Source of the DNA: Fragilaria radians
Lineage: Eukaryota > Bacillariophyta > Fragilariophyceae > Fragilariales > Fragilariaceae
Direction: 5' to 3'
DNA: 14,256 bases
NCBI GenBank assembly: GCA_900642245.1
Contig: CAAAJI010001089.1
Span: 1-14,256, forward strand
This document shows, piece after piece, positions 1 through 6,990 of this stretch. The notes beneath the pieces are model-generated. The model had not been told where the DNA came from. It made no database searches and saw only the letters and a list, made by a program, of their open reading frames with translations. A program made the position numbers and the translations under genes. Numbering within the stretch: position 1 is the stretch's first letter; each line of letters starts with the position of its first letter.

Positions 1-658
1 GACATTACTTGAGAAAAGAATTTTGGTACGTTCTAATTGAGAAGTAAGTTAGCTTCAGATATATATGAAGTGCATAATCGATTTGACCCAATAATTTTCT
101 AGCTACGAATTTCCCTTACACAGATTTTCCAATTTTTAAGAGCATATTTAACAAATGATCATAAATATTTCACACAGGCAGGTCCTTCATAGTCAGGAGA
201 ATCTTTTGAGACACAAATGGAAAATTGTACACCCAGATGAGATCAAGGCAGCTGCAGGATCAAACTCATCAATATTGTATATTCTACGGGTAGGATCTAG
301 GTTATCGCATTCATTTTTGAAGTAAAATTTTGCGTTTTTGTTTCAGGTGTACTTCATGGTGTTTCGTGAGGTTTACAATTGGAATGTAAATGTCATATGT
401 TTTAAGATGTCAGAATAGAATCTAAGCTGGTTTTTGAAGTACTTAATCTATAAAAAGAAAGTATCAAACCTCTCAGAATAGCATTTGAACTCCAGGAAAA
501 ACTAAATGAGTAAGTTAGGGATAGACTTTAAGTTTAAAATTTTCACTACCCTGCCCTTCCCAGATGTTGTGTGGAGTGTGTATTGTGAGTTCATACAAAT
601 ACATAGGGTTGTTGGAATAAGTGGAGCAGATGATCGTGGAAAAGAAATTGTTCAGTAG
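1..658 (+). CDS. 3' exons of an unrecognised spliced gene (partial, enters from left edge)
   Basis: One reading frame runs through several exons with good splice signals. Exon 1 is bases 1-43, with codons starting at base 3 and beginning HYLRKEFWYVLIE. It is followed by a donor GTAAGT at 44 and an acceptor ending CACACAG at 177. Exon 2 is 178-289 (KQVLHSQENLLRHKW, later AAAGSNSSILYILR). Intron 2 is only 57 nt (290-346), from GTAGGA to TTTTTGTTTCAG. Exon 3 begins at 347 (VYFMVF). The best continuation uses donor GTGAGG at 366 and acceptor CCCTTCCCAG at 563, giving a last exon 564-658 that ends IHRVVGISGADDRGKEIVQ and a TAG at 656-658. The phases agree at all three joints. If exon 3 is not spliced at 366 it stops at 416-418. 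A possible alternative exon at 477-509 sits between CCTCTCAG and GTAAGTT. I do not recognise a family; the start and most of the protein lie outside the window. Coding status is inferred from splice signals and frame continuity. Confidence 0.55.
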
Positions 659-961
659 CGACGTAAAATCGTAGAAAGCCCGAGGTGAAAAGCCTGTATG
701 ATAATTGAAGAAAATTGCACATGAGTAAAGAAGCCGGGAAAAGGAGAAATTAAGGAATACCGAAGAAAGTCCGAATAAGAAAATACATTTACCAGCACGG
801 GGGGGGGGGGGAGGTTAATGCGAAGGAATCAGCCGGTTCAGAATGCTGATAAATTCATTATAAAATTAACTCGAGTTAAAATTACCAGTCGTAGCTAGTG
901 GTCTTACGACACACTCTGACGTTTGATAAAAGCGAAAACTTACTCTTGGAATAGAGATACT
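659..961. other. intergenic stretch between two convergent gene ends
   Basis: No open frame of useful length is seen on either strand. The stretch is purine-rich (GAAGAAAATT, AAAAGGAG and similar) in its first half, holds the 13-G run, and is AT-rich after 840. Its position between a + strand stop at 658 and a possible minus-strand stop at 962 fits overlapping 3' untranslated regions. No clear polyadenylation signal could be assigned. Confidence 0.35.
799..811. repeat. 13-base G homopolymer
   Basis: Thirteen consecutive G residues follow ACCAGCAC and precede AGGTTAATG. It is the only long G run in an otherwise AT-rich window. The length may be inexact because such runs are prone to sequencing error and slippage. 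Confidence 0.9.
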
Positions 962-1044
962 TCAAGGCTTTAGAGACTTAACTTTGAGTTCTTGAACGGA
1001 GATGTTTTTCTCCTGATTAGAAGACTCAAAACGCCGAAATTCAC
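962..1044 (-). CDS. possible terminal exon of a minus-strand gene
   Basis: On the minus strand, an acceptor with a pyrimidine tract (TATCCTTTTGCAG, AG at 1046-1045) is followed by an open frame of about 27 codons. It reads EFRRFESSNQEKN, then ISVQELKVKSLKP, and stops with TGA at 964-962. The charged, S/E/K-rich composition is typical of a soluble C-terminus. A matching upstream exon could end at 1137 (donor GTTAAG at 1136, correct phase), but its frame closes after about a dozen codons. A second donor-like GTAAGT follows the stop at about 944. No family is recognised. The call rests on one acceptor and a short frame and may be chance. Confidence 0.28.
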
Positions 1045-1358
1045 CTGCAAAAGGATACACACTGAGGTTGTAACATAAATTATTAACATGTAGATTCTGG
1101 TAATATATTGTGATAGTTTAATTATTTTAGCTTAACCAGCTGAACGTGGACTGGTTAAGTAATGTCAAGTATTTTTGGCAAATGGTGCTATTTATTTAGT
1201 TCTATTCATTAAAGATTCTTTTCATCGCCATTTTTTCAGTTGCTATTATCATGGATATCTAAAATTTGCTAAACAAGATGATTGACTGTTAAATCTTTGG
1301 CATGTTGGAGAAGTTAAGATATATGTTAGAATATCTTTGGCACATCTTAATGGATCAG

Positions 1359-1394
1359 AAAAGGGTTCGCAGCGGTAGCTACAGCAACCCTTTT
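1359..1394. repeat. 9-bp perfect inverted repeat (hairpin)
   Basis: AAAAGGGTT at 1359-1367 is matched by its reverse complement AACCCTTTT at 1386-1394, separated by an 18-base GC-richer loop containing GCGGTAGCTAC. The function is unknown. It is not followed by a T-run on either side that would make a clear terminator, and it does not fit a tRNA fold. Confidence 0.6.
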
Positions 1395-1580
1395 ATCTAT
1401 AAGATAGAAAGTAGCATATTAAAAGATAGGCTCATATTTACACAAAATTATATTTTATAGCATAAATTTATTTTAGAACTATTTTATCTCAGGACCCAGA
1501 CTCCCTTAGCTACAAAGGTAAATACAAAGGTAAAACGCTTGGAATTGTTTGTTTTGCCCGTTGTCATTGCATCAACACTT

Positions 1581-1606
1581 ATATATATATATATGTGTGT
1601 GTGTGT
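1581..1606. repeat. compound microsatellite (AT)7(GT)6
   Basis: Seven AT units pass directly into six GT units. This is a simple-sequence tract of the kind common in eukaryotic non-coding DNA and probably length-polymorphic. Confidence 0.9.
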
Positions 1607-1807
1607 ATTCATTGTCTGTTATTTGTCAAAAATACTTTTCTGCTTGACTGCTCAAAAGGTCCTAACACTGAACTATAACCTCAGAGAGACAACTCTATAA
1701 AACAAGACAAGAAACGTCTAAAACCTGGTAGCGTCATACCTACAGAAAAATAGCAAGCCGGGAATGATTTTGTATGACCCACGCCAGGCTATATCCAAAC
1801 GCATTTT

Positions 1808-1890
1808 GCGGGAGAAGCAAGAAACTCCTAAAACACCTTAAAACAAACTGCGGAAGAAGCAAAACTTTCCTTAAATCGTGGCTCTCGCTC
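1808..1890. repeat. two imperfect 42-bp tandem copies
   Basis: GCGGGAGAAGCAAGAAACTC at 1808 recurs in altered form as GCGGAAGAAGCAAAACTTTC at 1850, a 42-bp period, with the downstream CCTTAAA also partly kept. On the + strand it lies in an open frame of 64 codons (1774-1968), where it gives CGRSKKLLKHLKTN followed by CGRSKTFLKSWLSL. Because the period is a multiple of three the frame survives. The minus strand is also open here (1740-2096, 118 codons). I see no family resemblance in either frame and treat both as probably non-coding. Confidence 0.4.
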
Positions 1891-2227
1891 TTCAAACATA
1901 AACCGAGCATTTTGAAGGCACATTCCTCTTTGACGCTCCCAGCTGAGAAGCAGAAGAAAACTGCATAATTCCCACGCAGAGTGGAGGAGTAAACGTTAAA
2001 TCCCTCGTAAAGCATGGGCCCCGGCCTGGTGAGCACTGGTGGGATAACAAACGGGGTTTTCAGAACAAGGAACGCATACAAGTCCTTAAAAGCCACATCT
2101 TAAGATTTCCACTTGTGGATCTACCTTTTGAATGAAGTTGCAAGGCATACTGTAAACACTGGATAATGCGCAAGTGGAGGCTTAGGCCCAAGCGATAATA
2201 TATACCAAGCGCAAAGTCTGACAAAAC

Positions 2228-2452
2228 TCAGCAATTTTGGTGAACTAAAGCACGTAAAGCAGCTGAGATTGGAATCCACAGGGATCTTTGCTGGAAGGTC
2301 ACAAGAACTGAAACTTCACGCTCTTCAGTATAATTTATTTGTGTTGGACCCCTGTACGTAACCCTCACCAAGGGGCCCATCCAGACAGTATATAAATTTT
2401 GGTAATCTGGTCCAAACCCAGAGTTAACAATTGTCTGTGCTTGATCTCCCAC
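2228..2452 (-). other. short open frame, unrecognised, possibly chance
   Basis: A 74-codon minus-strand frame begins MGDQAQTIVNSGFGPDYQNL and includes VTYRGPTQINYTEEREVSV, ending in TAA/TGA-rich DNA. The composition is protein-like. The frame stays open upstream of the ATG for a few codons, so it could be an exon or a transposon remnant. No motif was recognised and no clear splice sites flank it. DNA downstream of it on the minus strand (2227-2100) shows no continuation in the same frame. Confidence 0.15.
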
Positions 2453-2508
2453 TTCCTCTCTTCTTTTACTGTTCTTTCATTGGAAGTGTCTACTGGGTTT
2501 TCGAGCTG

Positions 2509-2750
2509 TCAATTTCAATTGTGACTGTACTTTTTTTCCGGCATCACAGATCACTCTTGTCTTTTTCCCACTTCAAGTTCAACTACAGCTGTACCTCTTA
2601 ACTAGTCAGGCTGTGGTTGTCTTCTACCGATTCAAGTTCATCTACAGCTGTACTTCTTAACTACTAAGGCTGTGGTTGTCTTCTTCCAACGCAAGTTCAA
2701 CTGAAGCTGTACTTCATTTAGCTACTCAGGCTCGGTTGTGTACTACCAAT
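2509..2750. repeat. minisatellite, about 59-bp unit, 3 clear copies plus 1 degenerate
   Basis: Clear units begin at 2572, 2631 and 2690, each carrying CAAGTTCAACTACAGCTGTA-like sequence, then CTTAACTA, then AGGCTGTGGTTGTCTTCT. The spacing is 59 bp between units 1, 2 and 3, and about 60 bp to a fading fourth start at 2751 (CTAGATCAACGGTAG). A more diverged copy precedes them at 2509-2571 (TTTCAATTGTGACTGTACT, then CTTGTCTTTTTCCCAC). The array ends about 290 bp before element A. The period is not a multiple of three, so it is unlikely to encode a protein repeat. Confidence 0.8.
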
Positions 2751-2760
2751 CCTAGATCAA

Positions 2761-3040
2761 CGGTAGTCAGTTAGAATTTTATTTTTAAGCAGGAATTTCA
2801 GTCAACATCCACGGTTAGCATTGTTAACTACGGATAGAGCCTTAATTCAACAGTAATAGGCTGATTTCAACAATTTCTACCTACCTAAGTTAACTTCATT
2901 CAGTCTAAAACTGCATCCACCAAGTAAAATCCGTCTTGTATTTAGTCTGAAACATCTTCATATAAGGCAAATTTGTCAATTATATGTCGAAAACGCCATC
3001 ATACTTGAATAGAAACGTCTTATATAAAGTCATCAGCATA
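2761..3040. other. AT-rich leader upstream of element A
   Basis: No coding frame is supported. The stretch ends with a TATATAAAG string at about 3021, only some 12 bp before the ATG at 3041, which could be a relic of the element's promoter or chance. I could not find an LTR terminus or a counterpart of this sequence downstream of element A. Confidence 0.3.
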
Positions 3041-3948
3041 ATGAGTTCAACTGCAAAAGGGGGAGTTCCCCAAAACCAAGGGAAGCTGACCAAGGACTTA
3101 GGAGATCAGCAAGGATAAGTAAGAAATAGCGTGGTAGTTATGTTAGAAAATCAGAGGGCCATCAGACAAAAAGGTCTATCTCATCTAAAGTTGCAAAAAT
3201 GCCAAAAATTATCAAGTCATTGCCATCTGCTCAGAAGCAAAAGTTATATATACTTCCCAGTCCCAAGAAAGACAATCCTACGGTCATCAAGCGTCATGAG
3301 GATAGTCATACTAGTAAAAAGTCATCTAAAGCATCATTTTGGGGATCTCCGGATATATCATCAGGAATTGAAAATCTTTTTGAAGCATTTGCTCTATATA
3401 GTAAGACTAAGTCATGGATCATCTCTATGAACCAATGAATTATCAAGAACATGATCCAGCTATCTAGTTTGGACTTACATGAGTTTGGAAATTTGTTTTC
3501 ACTTCAAGATCTACGAGATCCTGTTTTCCAGGATTCTATTATAAAAGTAATTTGCTTGGGAAAGTGTTTCAAGATAATAGTTAAAGAGAAATCTGGTTTG
3601 GATGAGCATGCTGTGACACAGAAACTAATTCCGTCTATATTTGAGGAAGACACCAATCTTCTATGTACAGACAGTATATCAACATTAAAAAGTCATTATA
3701 TGGCATGTTATTGGCAGATAAGGAAAGATTTCTTAAATTACATAGAAGACTTTATGACACAAGACTCTTTAATTGGATCTACGATTAGTACCAGATCTAT
3801 GAAGAATGCATCAAGTGTTAGTGAATATCTTTGCCAAGTGTCCTCTCAGAAGACACAGAGATTACAAAGACCTCAGGAAAATCAAATATACACAATTTCT
3901 ACCCTTAGCATTAAAAAATCGCGCATTTTTGCCGAAACCAGATTTTGA
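3041..3948 (+). pseudogene. gag: element A gag, N-terminal half
   Basis: The probable original start is ATG 3041 (MSSTAKGGVPQNQGK). This frame stops after about 25 codons at the TAA near 3115, and the signal shifts to the frame that runs 3130-3948. That frame opens with a lysine/serine-rich segment (KRSISSKVAKMPKIIKSLPS) and continues FWGSPDISSGIENLFEAFAL. It is interrupted once by TGA at 3436-3438, then continues with the stretch most like CoDi Gag: KSGLDEHAVTQKLIPSIFEE, then LIGSTISTRSMKNASSVSEY and LCQVSS. It ends at 3946-3948, where a shift moves the signal to another frame. In this family the segment is the start of the Gag polyprotein that forms the particle. No zinc knuckle is visible. 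The single TGA and the frame loss make it non-functional. Confidence 0.7.
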
Positions 3949-4456
3949 AGGATATAGAAATGACGTTAAGAAGACCTAAGATGATGAGCAATACCCTTTA
4001 GGTGTAGATGAACATCAAATGCCAGATCATCCAAGTACTTTCATGAAGATGGTTAAGGGGAGGTCACAAGCCATATCAGATGTAAATCATGAGAGACGTC
4101 AAGTTCTACCTGCAAGCGTCATTTGGGATGGAAGCATAGACCGTTTTGAAGATTTTAGAAACAATTTGAAGTTCATTGATACTTCCAACATCTAAGAGTC
4201 TCAACAAGAGACAGATTATGACTTTTGGACTTCAGACTATATTGTACTTACAAGAATCAGTACAAAAAATACTTCGTAAAATAAGTGCATGAATCTTCTT
4301 TTCTTACCAGAAAGATATCATATCAGTATCTTAGATGGTAGTGCTGATACTTGCGTTTTAGGCAACGGATGGGAGGTATTATCAATCCTCAACTCAAGAA
4401 GAGCGAATGAAGTCGGTTTTATCATGAAACTGCCATTTTACGGAATCTTCCAATGA
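3926..4456 (+). pseudogene. element A gag remnant fused by deletion to the protease
   Basis: A single frame (3926 onward) carries the Gag continuation FLPKPDFEGYRNDVKKT, then VIWDGSIDRFEDFRNN, which in CoDi Gag is followed by a long capsid/nucleocapsid region. Here it breaks at once (stop TAA 4193-4195), and about 100 bases later the protease appears: RYHISILDGSADTCVLGNGW, then EVLSI. The D-G-S-A-D string corresponds to the D-[ST/G]-G-A aspartic protease active site, with Ser where family members usually have Gly. In-frame stops lie at 3977, 4193, 4277 and 4454. The protease would cleave the Gag-Pol polyprotein. The missing block implies a deletion of most of Gag's middle and end, including any zinc knuckle. 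Confidence 0.7.
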
Positions 4457-4680
4457 CATAAGAGATTAAATGAAGTTATTGCTACAGATACTTACATTTC
4501 TTGTACAAAGTCTAATGAAAGATACCACTGTGCACAAGTATTTCTTTTTATGACTTCCAAGATGCTATATGTTTCAGGGATGAAGACTGAAGACTGAGTC
4601 TGAAATTTCCAGATGTCTATCTTGAGTTTTTTTTGGCAACATGGCTAAGAATACTGAAGATATACTCCAAAAGAAATAAA
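4457..4680 (+). pseudogene. element A integrase, first part of catalytic core only
   Basis: The protease frame continues past its stop into RLNEVIATDTYISC, then YHCAQVFLFMTSKMLYVSGM, the beginning of the copia integrase core. The first catalytic Asp is at 4487-4489. A 7-bp tandem duplication (GAAGACT at 4582-4588 and 4589-4595) throws the frame into a TGA at 4595. The signal resumes in another frame as FPDVYLEF, and an eight-T run near 4628 shifts it again just before QHG. The second Asp and the Glu of the D-D-E triad are absent: the sequence jumps from QHG to the region after the core. Integrase inserts the cDNA into the genome; this copy cannot. Confidence 0.7.
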
Positions 4681-5378
4681 CGGGAATCATTTAAGCCAGA
4701 TGTGCAAGAGATCCTTAAAAAGTTAGATGTGATGCCAAGTAAAATTCCTAGAAATAGTCATTCTAAACAGAAAACAAGGAAGCATAATGATGAAGTGGCA
4801 AGTAGAATAAGATCCAAGACTGGTCATTTGGACCAAAATATTGGAGACAGAACTAGGTCAAAGTTACAATCATCTGTAACTCAAGTGGTCAAGAAGTTTT
4901 CTTTCCTTTGTATGATGTATATGTGCTTAAAGGCCAGAAGAACTTTAAAAATATAAATCTTCAGTTAGGAGCTACTGAGTGTCAGATATACCATAGTGCT
5001 TTGATGGGCTCAAAGTCTCAAATAGAGCTGGATCGTATGCATCAACTACATGTATTGGATATGGCAGAGGATGACAAGAATAGGTCATGGGAATGTACTA
5101 AGATGCTCAAATATTCTGAAGAAATAGGAATGAACACACCTACAAATCATTATAAATGCCTAGTAGAATGGAATGATATTAACAAGCCACATCATGGGTG
5201 AATTTCTTTGCATTAAGTCTCAGCATCCCTACACCAGTAATCTATTTTGCAAGGAACCGAAATCTTCTAAATAGGATGCCGTTTCATCATCTTGTACAGT
5301 ACTGCAAGGTTAAGACATCTGTGGATATTGCCAGGGTACACAGGGTTTCAACAAGTCCAACAAGTATTGAGTACAAAT
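4681..5378 (+). pseudogene. element A integrase C-terminal region and chromo-like segment
   Basis: After the lost core, a basic linker follows (DVQEILKKLDVMPSK, then DEVASRIRSKTGHLDQNIGD and RTRSKLQSS). Next comes LYDVYVLKGQKNFKNINLQL and GATECQIYHSALMGSKSQIE, and from about 5143 a compact stretch NHYKCLVEWND, then WVNFFALSLSIPTPVIYFAR. The VEW-n-W pattern followed by a P-x-P-V-I-x-x-A helix lies at the same place as the clearer chromo-like segment of element B. Frames used are 4633-4956, then 4908-5201, then 5198-5443, so at least two frameshifts are needed; the last falls inside the chromo-like part near 5195. The role is inferred: it may help target integration to particular chromatin. Confidence 0.55.
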
Positions 5379-5766
5379 TTGGAAATACAGGTTCCCAAAG
5401 GAATCAAGAACGCTATCAATTGAGACAAGAAAAACGGCAATAATCTATGGGAAGAGGCTATTTGGGCAGACCTTAAGCAACTTACAGATTATCAGACATT
5501 CATAGTGCTTGATTCAGGGGAGAGTATTCCTAATGGATATCAGAAGATTCTGTATCACATATTATTTGATGTCAAATATGACCTAAGGCATAAAGCAAGA
5601 TTGGTTGCAGGAGGCAACTGGGCAGTTAATGAAAAGGAAGACATTTATTCAGGGGTTGTACGAATGAATACCGAAAGAATTGGTTTTTCTTAGGAGAATT
5701 GTAGGGACTCTTCTGTTCTGCATGTGATATTGGAAATGCCTCTTTACATGGAAGAACCAATGCTTC
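5379..5766 (+). pseudogene. element A reverse transcriptase, N-terminal part (motif A kept, rest deleted)
   Basis: The frame 5379-5693 reads IQVPKGIKNAI, then a TGA at 5421, then DKKNGNNLWEEAIWADLKQL and the copia RT entry motif DVKYDLRHKARLVAGGN. A one-base shift in TTTTT near 5688 then leads to FFLGEL, GLFCSACDIGNASLHGRTN. The Asp of CDIGNA (5726-5728) is the first catalytic Asp of RT. The following part of the family (the ALYGLK segment and the YVDD box) is absent. The sequence passes within a few bases to the far side of the core at 5767. RT copies the element's RNA into DNA; without YVDD this copy cannot. Confidence 0.8.
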
Positions 5767-6685
5767 GGATTAGCTATCTCTGCCAGAACCTATATCCAGA
5801 ATGTCATTCCTAAGTTTGAGAACCTTTTTGGTAAGGAACTGAAACCCATCAAGACACCCATGAGCGAAGGGTATCATCCTGAAGTAGATGACACGCCGTT
5901 TTGTACTGATGAAGAATCAGCTAAGTATAGATGAACAATAGGATGCTGTATCTGGATAATTGTTTTAGGGAGATTCGATATTTTTTATGCAACATCTGCT
6001 ATGCATCATAGATTTAACATGTCACCAAGGGAAGGGCATTTGAAGGATGTTGAGAGAATTTTCGCTTACCTTAAGACCTTTCCAAAGGGGAGAGTAACTG
6101 TTGATACAACGTATCCAGATCATTCAACTTACCCTGTGGAGGATCAATCAAATTGGAAGGCTGAAGAAGAAATTCCAAATGACCTTCCTATGTCAAAGGG
6201 ACCAAAAGTCCGGATGACTGTCTTTGTGGATGCAGATCATGCACATGATTTAGTAACAAGAAGGTCCATCACAGATATACTTATGATTTTGAATAATACG
6301 CCAATCATCTAAACGTCAGAAGACAGAAGAGAATTCAACTTATGGTTCCGGATTAGTAGCGTCATGAATTGCTACAGAACTCATCCTGGAGGTTAGATTT
6401 ATGTTGATGTCGTTAGGTGTGGCATTAGATGGACCCACTTTGATGTTAGCAGATGATATGTCAGAGTTCTTAAATACTTAAGTTGCCTCAAGTGTCTTGA
6501 AGAAAAAGCATAATGCAATCGCTTATCATCGAGTACAATGAGCTATTGCAGCTAAAGTGATGAGGTTTGTATATGTGAAGAGTGATGAGAATGTCAGTGA
6601 CATCCTGACAAAGACCTTAAGTAATGAGAGATTTCATCATTTGGTCAAGAATTGGTTGTTCCGTGTTCCCGAAATTCCAAAATGA
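5767..6685 (+). pseudogene. element A RT connection and RNase H
   Basis: A frame of 5767-6312 starts GLAISARTYIQNVIPKF, and continues ELKPIKTPMSEGYH, then IIVLGRFDIFYATSAMHHRF and FNMSPREGHL. This is the copia connection region. A TGA interrupts at 5932-5934. RNase H starts with FVDADHAHDLVTRRSITDIL (first acidic residue D). After a shift near 6310 another frame gives ATEL (acidic E) and ADDMSEFLNT (last acidic position, GDN in relatives), then KKHNAIAYHRV and NVSDILTKTLSNERFHHL. The domain ends FRVPEIPK with a TGA at 6683-6685, matching the usual end of the polyprotein. Three further in-frame stops lie in the second part; one (GCG TCA TGA ATT) sits where relatives have an Arg, consistent with a CGA-to-TGA change. 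Confidence 0.85.
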
Positions 6686-6990
6686 AAGGTATTTACATTT
6701 TTAGGATATTTAAGTGATTAGAATACAAAAAAATAGAAGAAAAAAAATTTCATTACATGTAATATGTTGAAGGAATGAGTAGATTTATTTTTATTGCTAT
6801 CAGATATGCTCAAGTGTCCTGTTATCATATGGTAATGATTCTGTGGTTGAATGCTGATAGAGGACCTTCTCTGCGGTTGAACATCTCAATCTTAGACCTT
6901 CTATAGACTGGTGGAGAACTGTGATTGTTGGATTAAAGATATTCTTGGGCCTCTCTTTGAACCCACTTTCAGTCTGTCATTTAGATTCTG
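6686..6990. other. downstream flank of element A, no LTR recognised
   Basis: A purine-rich A tract (about 6727-6750, AAAAAAATAGAAGAAAAAAA) lies some 45 bp after the polyprotein stop, where a polypurine tract would prime plus-strand synthesis. A TGTTGAAGG string follows at about 6764 and could be an LTR start. I find no second copy of it upstream of element A, so the LTR call is not supported. The later part may already belong to the minus-strand element C. Confidence 0.3.

Larger units (their letters stand above)
1047..1800. other. AT-rich non-coding stretch
   Basis: No convincing coding frame is visible on either strand; stops are dense in all frames. It contains the hairpin at 1359-1394 and the AT/GT microsatellite at 1581-1606. 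A short minus-strand ATG in a good context (AAAAAATGGCGATG, near 1230) opens only nine codons. A string TGGTAGCGTC near 1726 resembles a retroelement primer-binding site but has no LTR end beside it. Confidence 0.4.
3041..6685 (+). mobile_element. element A: degraded CoDi-like Ty1/copia retrotransposon (gag-pol pseudogene)
   Basis: Gag, protease, integrase, chromo-like segment, RT and RNase H remnants lie in the order of a Ty1/copia Pol (integrase before RT). The best-preserved segments are the Gag N-terminus, the protease DGSADTCVLG, the integrase start ATDTYI, the RT entry DVKYDLRHKARLVAGGN and the RNase H FVDADHAHD. These resemble the CoDi lineages known from diatoms. The coding remnant is about 3.6 kb. 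It carries at least nine in-frame stops of all three kinds and several frameshifts. Three blocks are missing outright: the core and C-terminal part of Gag, integrase after its first Asp, and the RT catalytic core. No flanking LTRs are recognised. It cannot encode working proteins and must have needed help from another element for its last movement, if it moved after the deletions. Lineage assignment is from motif memory, not a search. Confidence 0.85.

Noticed and set aside
1350..1400. tRNA gene around GGGTTCGC
   Set aside because: GGGTTCGC with GCGGTAGC recalled tRNA loops, but no acceptor, D or anticodon stems can be laid out around it.
1723..1745. TGGTAGCGTC as a tRNA primer-binding site of element A
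   Set aside because: There is no LTR-like CA end directly before it, it lies 1.3 kb from the gag start, and I cannot confirm a tRNA with the matching 3' end.
1740..2096. 118-codon minus-strand open frame
   Set aside because: It has Phe/Leu-rich composition with no recognisable motif, lies over a duplicated DNA block, and has no flanking splice signals or related continuation.
3131..3430. 99-codon + strand frame overlapping gag A
   Set aside because: The overlapping frame 3130-3948 carries the Gag-like sequence and runs further; this one does not continue.
3130..6685. Recoded stop codons (alternative genetic code or readthrough) in the elements
   Set aside because: TAA, TGA and TAG all occur in frame and are accompanied by frameshifts and deletions, which fits decay better than recoding.
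6764..6800. TGTTGAAGG as the start of a 3' LTR of element A
   Set aside because: It follows a purine tract at about the right distance, but no second copy was found upstream of gag A.
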